From an uncultured Clostridia bacterium (GTDB lineage: Bacteria > Bacillota > Clostridia > Christensenellales > CAG-1252), in assembly GCA_946625545.1 (NCBI GenBank), contig CAMOTC010000004.1, forward strand, positions 1 through 40,062: 40,062 nt of DNA. Reading direction: 5' to 3'. The position numbers and the translations under genes are program-made. Shown one piece after another: positions 10,601 through 22,600 of the stretch. The notes below the pieces were generated by a model, which made no database searches, was not told the origin of the DNA, and saw only the letters and a list, made by a program, of their open reading frames with translations. The stretch's first letter is position 1. Every line of letters begins with the position of its first letter.

Positions 10601-13600
10601 TCGGCGTTGCCGACGAGGAGGATCAGACCGCTCTGCTCACCGCCCTGATAGGTGTAGTTGATATTGATGCTGTTCCACAGCGCCTTGAGCTCCGCCTTGG
10701 AGCCATCGGTAAAGACGGCGGTCACGGCCTTTTCGGGACGCTTGGTCGTACCGTTATCAGCGTACGGCTTGATCTCGAGAGCGTTGCCCTCGCCCGAGAC
10801 GACGGCGCCGTCGATCTCGATCTTGTCGATGGTCCTATCCTTGACGATCAGGGTGATCGGGAATGCCTGATAGCCGCCGATCCTGTCGCCGAGGTAGGCG
10901 GTCACGGTGTACTTGCCGCCCTGATAGAATCCCGTATTCGTATTGGAGGGATCCTTGATCGCGCTCGCGATATTCGCAGAGAGCGGGAGCTCACCCGAGG
11001 TGTCGTCCATAAAGGTCACGTTGGTCGATGCGGGCAGCGTAGAGTAGTCGTAAGGATCGATCTCAAATTCTTCGACCGAGATGGACTGCACGCGCTTATT
11101 CTGCACGACGACCTTGACGTAGCACTTCTGATAGCCGCAGGTCTGGTTGCCGACGTACACTTCGACGAGCTCGATGTATTCGCCCGTCTCCTCGTCGCAC
11201 AGCTCGGGATGATAGACGGGGTAATCGTAGTGGATCGTGGACTTGCTCCAATCCGTCTTCATCGTCATAGTCTGACCCTTACATCTGCAGTCGCAGGTGC
11301 ATTCGCTACGTACCGTGATCACGCCGGTGTCGGGATCCACCGTACCGCAGTAGCCCGCTGCAAGGCAGGTCGGGCAGGTGCAGCCGCACACCGACACGGG
11401 CAGAGCTTCGTACTTACCCGTAGCCTCGTTGTACTTGACCGCGCCGCCGACGTTCACCGTCAAGGTAGCGTCCAGACCGACCTGATAGGGATCGACCGTG
11501 ACGATCTGATCACTCGGGACGGTGATCTTGCGATATACCGTCGTCACGTCGAAGTAGTAGATCTCGTAGCCCGCCTTGGCACTGCCGAGCTTGATAGACG
11601 CCCTGACGGGGATCTTATTGCCGCTCGCGTCCTTGGTGTACTCGATATTCCAGTTACCGATGATCTTCTCCAAGGGATCCGACCAAGTGATCGATTCGAT
11701 ACCGCTCTTCTTGAACTCGATCCAAACGGTATTCGGGAAGCCCGATCCGAGGTAAGGATCGTTGACGATGGAGCTCAGGAGCTCGCCCGTATGCGTCTCG
11801 GGATCGTAAGAGGAGTAGATCGAGGGGATCATATCCTCCTTATTACCAAAGCCCATGAGATCGCTCTTGGCGACTTCGCGGTTCTTGACCACCACCATAA
11901 ACTCGATCTCGATATGACCGGTACGCGCGTTGCCGAGGCGCAGGATCGCGCCCGTGGTCTGGGAGTTGCCTCCGTACACGCCGCCCTTGAGGTTCATCGT
12001 GATATTGGAGGTATCCCACACCGCCTTCATGTAGGTATCGGTGCCGTCGTCAAAGTAGATCTGCACCGTGGAGGGGAGATCCATCTTGCCGTCGTAGGGG
12101 TCAAAGGTGAAGTAATGCTTGGTATAGTCGATCTCCAAAGTGTCGCTATCCTCCTTGGACCACAGGACGTTATCGATGTAGAGCGCTTTCGCGATCCTCT
12201 TATATACTCTGACGGGGACGTCACGCACGATCTGATAGCCGCCGATGGAGTCGCCGATACGGGCGTCCGCTCTAAATTTGGTCTGATCGTCGATACCTGC
12301 CTCTTCATTCCAATTCGGGAAGTCCGGGGCGTTGATGTCGGTGCGGAAGTTCTCGTTGATCCAGGTGACGGGCATCGTGCGCTGCGTGCCGTCCGCAAAG
12401 GTCACGGTCACCGTAGTGGCGAGGTCCTTATCCGAGTACACATCGATCTTCTGCGTGACCATCGAGGAGCCGACGATCTCGCGGTTGAGGATCCTGACGG
12501 TGATGCCGCCGAGGTTCTGATAGCCGCATACGCTATTACCCACGCGGATAGAGACGGAATACTCTCCTCCCTTATATCCGTTGTAATTATTGATGACGTT
12601 GCCGAGGTCCCAGATGACGTCCACGACGCCCTTCTCACCCGTCGAGAAGGTCACGTTGAGCTGCTTATAGTAGTTATCCTCGAGGCGCGGGTCGATGCCG
12701 CCGTAGGGGTCAAAGACGATGACGTTGCCCTCGTTGATATCCACCGAGCTGATCTCACGGCACTCCACCTTGACGGGGACGTTATAGGTTTGATAACCGC
12801 CGTACTCGTTGCCGAACTTCACGACGACGGAGGTCTCGCCGCCCTTGTAGTTCCAGATCTTGTAGATCTCCGAGATATCCCACTTCAGGTTGCTGAAACG
12901 GTGCGTCGAGTCGTCCTTAAAGACGGCGATCGCGCTCGAAGGATAGGGAGAATCCTCGTCATCGACGAGCAAGGGGTTCACCGACGCATCGTAAGGATCA
13001 AAGACGAACGCCTCGATCTGCATCTTATCGATGATCCTCTCCTTCACGACGATGGTGAAGGGGACCATCTGCCAGCCTGCGGCGTCGCTACCTACGCGAG
13101 CGTACGCCACCGAGGTACCGCCCTTATAGCTCTGCTCGATGCGGGAGAGATCCCAGGTCATCGGATATGCCTGCGCCGCCTGCGAGGAGAAGACCACGAT
13201 CGCCTTCTTCTCTGCGCCGTATTCATTGGTGGGATACCACTTCGCCGCGTCAACGTCCTCGAGGTAGGGATCGAACTCGTACTTTTCCCTGATCATCGAG
13301 AGATCGATGGCGGTGATGGATCTATCCTCGATCGTGATCGGCACGTCGATGACCTGATAGCCGCCGGCTTCGTTACCCACGGTGAGCTTCGCATAGCATA
13401 CGCCTGCGTCGTAGCGCACGACGATACCGCTCGTATCCCACTTGACGTCGTCGCCCGTAAAGGTGCAGATCTCGTCGTCGCCGGCGCCGTAATGGATGGT
13501 CACGGTGGAGGGATAATTCTTGAGATCGGTGGGATCGTAGTCAATGACGTTGCCTCTCGAATCCCTCTCGAACACGACGCCGCTCGAGGTCTTATACGCG

Positions 13601-16600
13601 ACGACGGGACGAGTCTCCTTCTTATTGTCATCGACGTAGAGATACATGGGATCGATGTCGGTATTGATCTTGAGCTCCTTCTGCTCGAGCATCGAGGAGG
13701 TAAAGACCATCTCCTTGATGGTGACAAAGACCTTGACGTACTGGTAGCCGATATTCTCGTCGCCGTAGCGGAAGACCGCGAAGGAATTACTATTGCCCGA
13801 GTAGTGGTTGACCACGTTATCGAGGTTCCAATCCACGAGGCAGGGAGTATAGACAGGCGCGCCCGACTGATCGACGTCGCCCTCGAAATTGAGATAGACG
13901 TAGCGCGGATAGCTGTGCAGGCTGAGACTCTTCGGCTTGCCGTCCGCCTCCTCGATGTCATAGGGGTTAAAGACGAGGTCGTAGACTTCCTGCGTCGCGT
14001 CGTCGCTATTTTCATCCACCAGTTTATATCCCGCGATGACCTTGCTCTTAAAGACGATGGGGATATTCTCGTAGAGGTGATAGCCGATCTCGGTATTGCC
14101 GATATACGCGTTTACATAATAGGTCGCGCCCGCGTACTTGGAGGTAAACTCGTCCTCCACCCAGTGGATCTCGTAGAGCTTGCTGCCCAGCGTGCCGAAC
14201 TCGGCGTAGACGCGGTCGGGCAAGGTGGGCTTTTCGCCCGCCTCGTAGGTCAGGCTGTTGCCGACGATGATCTTCTTATCATCATCAGAGAATCCGAAGG
14301 CGTTGATCGCGGACAGCTTCTGCGGGATGACCTCGACAGGCACGTCGACGTGATAGTTCTTGGTATTGCCGTCGCCGAAGGTCAGCTTGATGATATACTC
14401 ACCGCCGTCGTAGCTGTCGGACACGGCGCTGTAGTCCCACTTGACCACGTTGCCGCCCTCTTCTCTGCCGTCGAAGGTGTAGTACATACCGTTCTCACCG
14501 TAGCCGTCGGTCATATAGACCATCACGACGTTGGGGAGATACGTATCGAGGTTATTCACCATATCGGGAGTGATACGGAGCGGGAGCTCGATGTGCTCGC
14601 CCTTGATGAGCGGCGTGACCTTGCCCGCGACGTTCGAGTACTTCACGAGACGGATCGCGCTGTACGGCACGTTGAGCGGGACGTACTTATTGTAGTTCAG
14701 GATCGAACCGATGATATTGTAACTCGTGGCGATCTTATCACTGCCGTCGGAGGGACGCGCGATGGTCTCCGTCTTGCCACCCGTCGGGTCGATGACAAAG
14801 GTGCTGTCCGTCCAGATGATGCTGACGTCATCCGGCTCGTCGTCCGCACTCGTCGTGCCGGGCTCGTAGTAAACCTTCGCCTTCTTGGGGAGATCCTGCA
14901 GATAGTCTGCTACGCCGTTGCCGTCGAGGTCGATGTTGAAGACGTCGGTCAAGGTGCGCTCGGTCTCTCCGTCAAAGTCGATCTCCACGCGATTTCCATC
15001 CACGACGCCGAGGCGGATACCCGCATTGGTCAGGATCAGCTGTGAATACTCTCCCGTTCTCTTGCTGGAAGCGCGGAAGAGGAGCTTGCGGATCAAGACC
15101 TTATCTTCGCTGAAGCTCGGTTTATTGGTGTCAAACTCCACGAGGAGATAACAGGTGTCACCCTTCGAGGGTTCGACGAAGGGGAAGATCTTTGCGAGAA
15201 CGTGGATCAGCTGATCGCCGAGGACGTTATCGAGGAGAGCGGAGGCAGCCTTTGCAGCCACACGCCCGACGACACGGGTCACGACGTTATTCGCGATACC
15301 CTTGATCGCGTCTTTGATCCAATTCTCCAGCATATTCATGATCGCCTGGTAGGTGCCGTACGTCGCACGCGAAGGTACGGTGGAAGGCACGTTGCCTATG
15401 TTCATGACCATCGAGTTCAGCTTCTTTAAGATATCTCTCACGACGAGCGCGTCGATGTCCACACGCAGACAGCTGACAGTCTCGGGAGCTTCCGTGCCGA
15501 GTCCTGTCTTATTTTGTTGCGTCTGATCCATGATGGTACCCATCGTATCGTCAATGAGTCCGTAACCGAGGCTCAAGGTGATACCCGTGATGGGATGTTC
15601 CTTTGCCGCCTCGATCTCGGCGTCGCTGACGGCTTCGTCTCCCCCTTCGATCTCCTCGGGTTCGTCGTAGTCATTCTTCATCTTGCCCGATACGAGCTCG
15701 GAGATATCGAGAGTATAGATGGAGGGCGTCTCGATACCGGGATTCCAGGTCAGAGATTCGATACCGAAGATGGAGATATAGAACTGGATATACAGCCTGA
15801 TATCGCCGTCGATATAGAAGACCGAGACCTTATTGATCTGACCGGCGATGAGCTGCACGACGTCCTTCACCATACCGGGGACTGCCGCCCAGCCTTCCTC
15901 GTAGATCGCGACGGCGTCCTTACCGACGTCAACCAAGCCCGGAGACTCGGTATAATCCGTGAGCACGTCAAACATCGTCGCACGCAAGGAGTGCGGATGT
16001 CTGCTCGCATCGCGGGTGATCTGGAGGAGCGCCGACCTCTTCTGCTTCGTGACGAGGGTCGCGTTCTTGTCGGTGTAATCGGTGTATTGGGTGAGCTTGA
16101 GACGCATCGAATTGCTGCGATAAGTCTCGTCGTCGGGATCTTCGCCTGCAGGCGGATAGATACCGTTCAAGACGGTCTCTATGAGTCCGCCGAGCCAGTT
16201 CTCGCCGTTATGATTGGTGAGTCCGACCGAGCCGCCCATCGGGAGAGCGCTGTAGTTATCAAACGCACCCTCTTCAAACATGGAGACTGCGGAGGAGGTG
16301 TAGTCGTAGTTGAATGTCGTGAGCTTAACCGAGATCAGATTATCTCTCGTGCCCGACTGCATCTTATCGGGAGCGGTGATCTCCGCGCCGAGATCCTTGA
16401 GTCCTTCGTCCAGCGTAAAGCCGACGGTCGCCGAGAAGTCTCTCGGGACGCCCGCACGCGCCATCGCCCTGCCGACGAGGTTTTCATCCATCTCGAAGGC
16501 TTTGACGAGTCTCTCGAGGGTCGTGCCGTCGATCGTCAGGCTGACCTTGTAGGGGTTCTGCATCTTTTCCTGCAGAGCGAGCGCCTCGAGGACGAGTTTG

Positions 16601-19600
16601 ATATTCGCGTGGTACTCCTCGTCGCTCTCCGCATTCGAGATCTCACCCTCATTCTCTCCTTTGGTCTCATCCTCGAGGTCAGCATCTTTGGTCACGTTGG
16701 TCTTCGACCTGATCTTCTGCGTGATGAGTTCGCCGAGCGACTGCACGTCGAAGGCATCCTTCAAGATGGAGAGCTTGCCCTCCGACAGATCGACGTCGAG
16801 GAGCTGTGAGAGCGCCTGCTCGAGGTTTACACCCGTCGCGCGGAGCTTGACGAGTCCGAGGTCTGCGACGTTGAGATAGAGTCTGCCGCCGTCCTCGGTG
16901 AGCGTCTTGCCGTCGTAGTACACCGCCGCGAGCAGGAGGTCGTTGGGCCCGTCGTCCATGCGGAGCTCCATCTTCAGCTGGGTCTTGGAGAAGTCTTTGA
17001 AATTCAAGTTCAGCTTCAAGATGACGTCAAAGGTCCAGGTATTCGATACGTTGCGATTGACGTGGAAGGATCCCGCATCCATACCGAGCATCTCCTCCAC
17101 CATCGCGTTAAAGAACGCCAAGGTCGTATTGGAGACGTATTCCTCGTCTCCCTCACTCTTGAGATCAAAGACGAGCTGACCCGCGATATCGAGATTCAAG
17201 ATATCGATCTCCATGATGTCGCTGTAATCGGTGAGATCCTTATACCTCGCGTAGTTGGTATTTGCATATCCTCTGTAGCGCTTGGGCGTGTACTTGAAGC
17301 CGGTCTTGGAGTCATTCTCCGCCGCCTTATTCGCGTCAGGCATCACGATGACCGTCTTCGTCGCCGCTCCGCGGACGTATCTCGTCAGAGCGTTGTCCTT
17401 ACCCACTTCGGCCTCTACGTCGCGGATCTTCAGGGTCATACCCATCCACTTGGTATTGTCCGCGCTGACGCCGATCTCGTCGCGCGGGCTCGCCTCGTTC
17501 TTCTTGAAGTAGGCGTTCGCGCCGATGGACCAGCCCGTCAGTGAGGTCGTATCCGCACCGTCGTAATATACTTCTGCGTTAAAGTCGCTCGGGTAGGTCT
17601 CGAGAATGGAGAGGAGCTGCGAGGGGAGCTCCACCTCCAGCATATCCATAAGCACCATCAGGAAGGAGAGATTGAGCCCGACGCCCGCACGCGAGTTGCC
17701 GAGAGACAGGACGAGTTTCGCCGCGTTGGAGTACTCCGATTGATAGTTCTCTCCGCTCTCATTGATCGCGCGGATATAGTCGAGGAGGACGTTGGGGAGA
17801 GCCTTCTCGTCGTCGAGGTCGGTACCGAGGAGGAGCCACAGCGCATTCTTCAAGGAGCTGTCGCCGTCCTCACCCGCCGCCGCGTTGCTCTCGCTCGCCG
17901 CCTTACTGAGATCGCTCCAGATCTTGACGTCGAGAGCGTCTGCGAGGATGTCGGAGAGGTCGAGACCCGTGATCTTGAGACCCGAGAGTCCAAAGATCGG
18001 GAGGGTCACGTACGCCGTATCCTCCGCATTTATGTAGTACACGCCGATGGAGAGGGTGGCGTTGCCCGTGCTCTTATTGACCTGCGAGATCTCGAGCATG
18101 AGCTCGGTCTGCTTGCTGTGCTTGAGGTTGATAAACATCTCCATATGGATACGGAGATTGAGCTCGGTCTTGACCGTGCTGTTATCCACCGTCAAGGTCG
18201 CGACGTCCTTCTCCTCGAGTCCGAGCAGAGAGCCCAAGAGATCGTTGAGCCCGATGGGGAGCGTCTCTTCGCCGCCCGAGAGCGCAAAGTCGATCGTGGT
18301 CGCGAAACGGATCTCCATCTCGTTTGCAAGGGGATAATTCTCATATCCCTCGACCTTGGAAGCGAAGTCGTAGGTGGAACTGAAGGAGGCGTACTGCGTC
18401 GCATTCTGCTTGACGACGGACTGCGCCTTAAAGCCTGTCAAGGCGACGGAGACGTCGTACTTCCCTTCCTCCTTGCTCGCGATCTTGACAAAGGTATCCT
18501 GCATACCGCCCGCCGTCGTAGCGTGGAGCTCGGCGCGGAGGTAAGCGAGATTTTCGTCGCACAGGAAAGTCTTGTATCCGAGCATCAGCAAGAGATTATT
18601 ATAGACGTTCGGATTGAGGACGATCATACTCATCTTGTTGCCGATCTGTACGGCGGAAATGATACTGTCCATATAGGGGAGATACTTCGAGAAGGGGATG
18701 CTCTGCGAGCTGTTATCGGGCACCGAGGCATTCTCCGTGCAGTTGCAGGTGCACTCCTCCGCGCAGATCAAGACGCCGTCTCTGTAGCAACCGTGATTAT
18801 CGATACAAGCCTGATCGGTACAGCCGCACTTCAGAGCGCAGTGCGAGCAGCTGCACGGGAGACGTCTCTTTACCTGATAGGGGAGACCCGTATCGGGATC
18901 GATGATGGGCTCGCCCGTCGCAGGATCGATGACGTCCGCCATATAGTACTCGGTGCTGTTCCTGTACTGGCAGTATTGGTCAAATCGGCACTCGCCCGCC
19001 TCTTGGCAGAACGAACTGTTACACGCGCGGCAGAGCAGTACGCCCGATGCGCCGTAGCAGCTCCCTCTCGCGATACAGCCGCTATTGGTACAGCCGCATT
19101 CGAGGTAACTGCACTTACACGAGCAGGTATCGCCGTTACAGATGCGGACGCCGTCTTTATAGCAACCGCCGTTCAGGAGACAGGTCTCATCGGTACAGCC
19201 GCAGGAGAGTACGCAGTGCGAGCAGGTGCAGTCTGTGCCCTTACAACGCACGACCCTCTTATTATTTTCCTCTTTGATACAGCCGTGTGCGAGCACGCAC
19301 TCGGGGTTCGTACAGCCGCAAGCGAGCTTCTCCTCGCCGAGCGAAGAGTAGTTGCTGTCCTGTCCGCCGATCTCAAAGAGGTCGAGGACGGGGGTGACGA
19401 GGTCAAGCTCGAGCTTAAAGTTGCCGAGGTGATAATGGGTGAGATCGACGTAGAGATAGCTCTTATTGCCCTCGCCCATACCCTTATAGTAGAGATAGAT
19501 CGGGGACTTGCCCTCGATGGCGAGGGTAAAGAGTGCCTCGGCGAGATAGGGATCGTTCGCGACGATCTTGATCTCCGCCTTGAGAGAGACGGTCTCGTCG

Positions 19601-22600
19601 ATGCCGTTCTGCATCCTGAGGATACCCACGACCTGATCGATGACAGAGCCCAGCCCGACCGTCCTATTGCCAAAGAGCTCGTAGCCTCCCGCGAGAGAGG
19701 AGCCCGTGGACTCAAAGTCGGTCTCGATCATAAGGGTAGTGGTCAGATAGAAGATCTGCTCCTGCCAATCGGCGTAGTTCGCGAGATCGAGGCTGCTATT
19801 CGCCGTGACATCGCCCGTCTTGTAATTATAGACGTAGGTCTTTTCTCTCGCCTGGTCGTAGAGAGTCGGCGTCTCGCCCTGCGGGATGGTAAAGACGAGA
19901 TCTCTCACCGAGAGAGACACGTCGAGGCTCTGCTTCGCCGCATAGTCGGTATAGACGTTGCCCTTATAGTCGAGGAAGATGGACTCGTCCTCTACAGACT
20001 CTATCGCATAGCTCTTAAACTCGGGCACGTCACTCTCGCCGCTGTAGTCGCGGACAAAGATGATCTTGCGGAGAGTATCCACCGTGACCCCCTCGACCTG
20101 CAAGGTGGTATTTTCCACAGCGGAGACCCATTTATTCTCCACAGCGCGTGCGCTATCCGTAAAGAAATATGCGTAGTATCCGTTACCGCCGAGCGCCGCG
20201 ACAGCCTCCTTCTTCACGGTGATGCCGCCCCCGTTCGAGGCTTGGACGAAATCGGCAAGCTCCAAGCTGCCCGACACCTTCGCCGCATCCACCTCTTCAA
20301 AGACGAGGGTGCTGAGGCTCGTGTAGCTGTTATTATCCTTCCCTTTGAGGAGCTCCGCGTCGATGGGGAGACGCAGATGGTTCGTGGTGATCTTGACGCT
20401 CTTAATATTCTCGGCGACAAGTCCCGCTACCTCCTTGGCGTCGGCGCTACCGCTGATATTGCAGATCGCGTCGCCCGCCTTGAGGCTGCCGTCCTCCATC
20501 GTGAATACGACGTGGTAGGAGCCCGTCGCGAACTTGCCCGACGGGATGGAGAAACTGCCGTCCGTGATCTCGAGCATCTCATTCCAGACGTTGGGGTCGG
20601 TAAAGATATACTCTCTCTTGAGCTCGCTGACGTTGAAGGGGATCTCGACGGAGGAGCCGCCGATCGATGCGGAGAGCAGATAGTCGCCCTCCATACCCTT
20701 GAAGGCGCCGCCGTTATAGACCTCGATGTACGCCTCGGATTCGGAGATCTTCTTTGCTCTCGCAAAGCTGTCTCTGCCGTAGATCACGTAGCTCTCGGGC
20801 TTAAAGTCGCCCGCCGTCTCGAGGTCGAACTCGATCTCGCCCTGCAAGAGATTCACCTTGAGGGTGGTCTCGTCGATCAGGAGGGAGATATTATTGAATT
20901 CCGGACTGATCATCGCGAGGATGCCGCCCATAAAGTTCTCGCTGAGGTGCAGAGCGATCCAACCGTTACCGATGGTCGCACCGCCGATCAGGCGCACGAT
21001 GGAGGCGACGCTGCCGTCCGACTCCGCCGCCGCGACCTCGACCTCGTCCTGACCTCTCCAATAGCTGATCGCGCTGTCCAGACGGATACGCGTCGCGGGG
21101 AGAGTCACGTAGGGGAAGCGAGCGGGATTGAGATTCAGATAAATATACGTCCCGTCATAGTAGATCGTCATGATCTCATCGTAGTCGATCGAATTGATCT
21201 TTTCCTCTATCTTGAGATATGCCTCGATATCGGAGAGCGAGAGCGTCTCAAAGTCGAGATTCTTCAAGTATCCGCGGAGAGTCACGCGATAGGTGCCGTT
21301 CAGCGAGGAGTCGATACCGAGATTGATGAGGACGTTGCCCAGCATATCGCGGAAGGTGTCGCCGAAGGTAAAGAGGGCGCCGTCGGGATCAAAGATCTCG
21401 CTATTCTGCGAGGAGGAGATCGTCGTGTCACCCGAAGCGTTCACGGTGATCTCGGCAGTCAGCGAGGCATAGGCGGAGCCGATATTCATGAGATCGCTGT
21501 AGTCATCCGCCTTGATCGCCGTCACGTCTGCGTCTCTTTCCTCGTCGTGCACGACCTCTACGTGCGTGCGCATTACATTATACTCGTGGAGAGAGGCGAG
21601 GAGATCAGCCTGTCCGATACCGATATTGAAATTGCCGATACGGAGATCGACGTCGATGCCCTTGCCTTCCTCGCCCTTCATACCGAGCGTCGCGCCGATA
21701 TAGACGGTCTCGCTGTCCTTCTTGCCGAGGTAAGCGGCGATATCCACGCTCGGAGCGTTCAGGCTCATGCCGAGGAATTCCTCGATGACCTTCACGGAGT
21801 TGCGATTCAGTCCGATCATAAACTCGTCGAACTTAAAGGTGATATTGCCGAGGAGACCCATCAAGAGGGAGATCGTGCGCTTGCCGCCCTTAGTGTAGGC
21901 GTCGTGCGATGCGACCTTCAGGGAGAAGGAAGTCACGCCGCCCTCGGTGATCAGATAGACGGTATAGTAGTTCTCGCCGTCCTTGACGAGATCTCTGACC
22001 TCTTTGGTCTCCGCCATCGCGACGATGCTGTTGACGTAGCGATGATTGATATTATCGCTGACGTAGGAGAAGGTAAAGTACTTATCGAGTTCCTCCGTCC
22101 CGATCTCGGTCTTATGCTTGGTGACGTCGTTCACGAGGATCGCGCTCGTGACCTCGTAGCCCTTCAAGGCGACGAGGAAGTCGGGGCTTTCGTCCTCGAT
22201 ATAGTGATACATCCTGCCGATCGTGACCACTTCGGGGAGATCGAGGGTGTAGGAGACCTCGTAGGTCTTGGTCTCGAGATCCTCCTCTTCGCCCATCGCG
22301 ATATAGTCCTCCTCGGTAAAGGAGAGGAGAGACTTGAGATCCACCTTCATCGGGGGCGCGCTCTTTATGATACCGAGATTCACGTAGGCGATGCCGTCCT
22401 CGAGATAGAGGGAGAGGAAGGTCCTGTTATTCGTGAGGTCGATGATCTCGACGAGCGCCTGCGCCGTCTCGAGCACTTCCTGCACGTTGAGGGTCTTGCC
22501 CGCGAGTACGCCCGTGATATCGACGGCGCCGAGAGAGACGTTTGCCGCGATCTTATAGCCGAGCTTGACGGGTCCTTCGATGAATGCGAGCTCAAAGTCG

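Noticed and set aside
9811-15045. 1,744-aa + strand ORF (and the other long + ORFs: 53..928, 1205..2296, 2303..3931, 7978..9720, 17740..22734, 24916..26616, 26719..28278, 29611..30816, 32593..37803)
   Set aside because: All are exact codon-register antisense shadows of the minus genes. Low-complexity charged composition, no signal/domain logic and no credible SD; explained by lack of TTA/CTA/TCA in the sense frame.
18739-19320. Repeated 'cggtacagccgca' DNA words resembling a CRISPR or iteron array
   Set aside because: Spacing and variation follow the protein Cys codons; no constant repeat/spacer structure.
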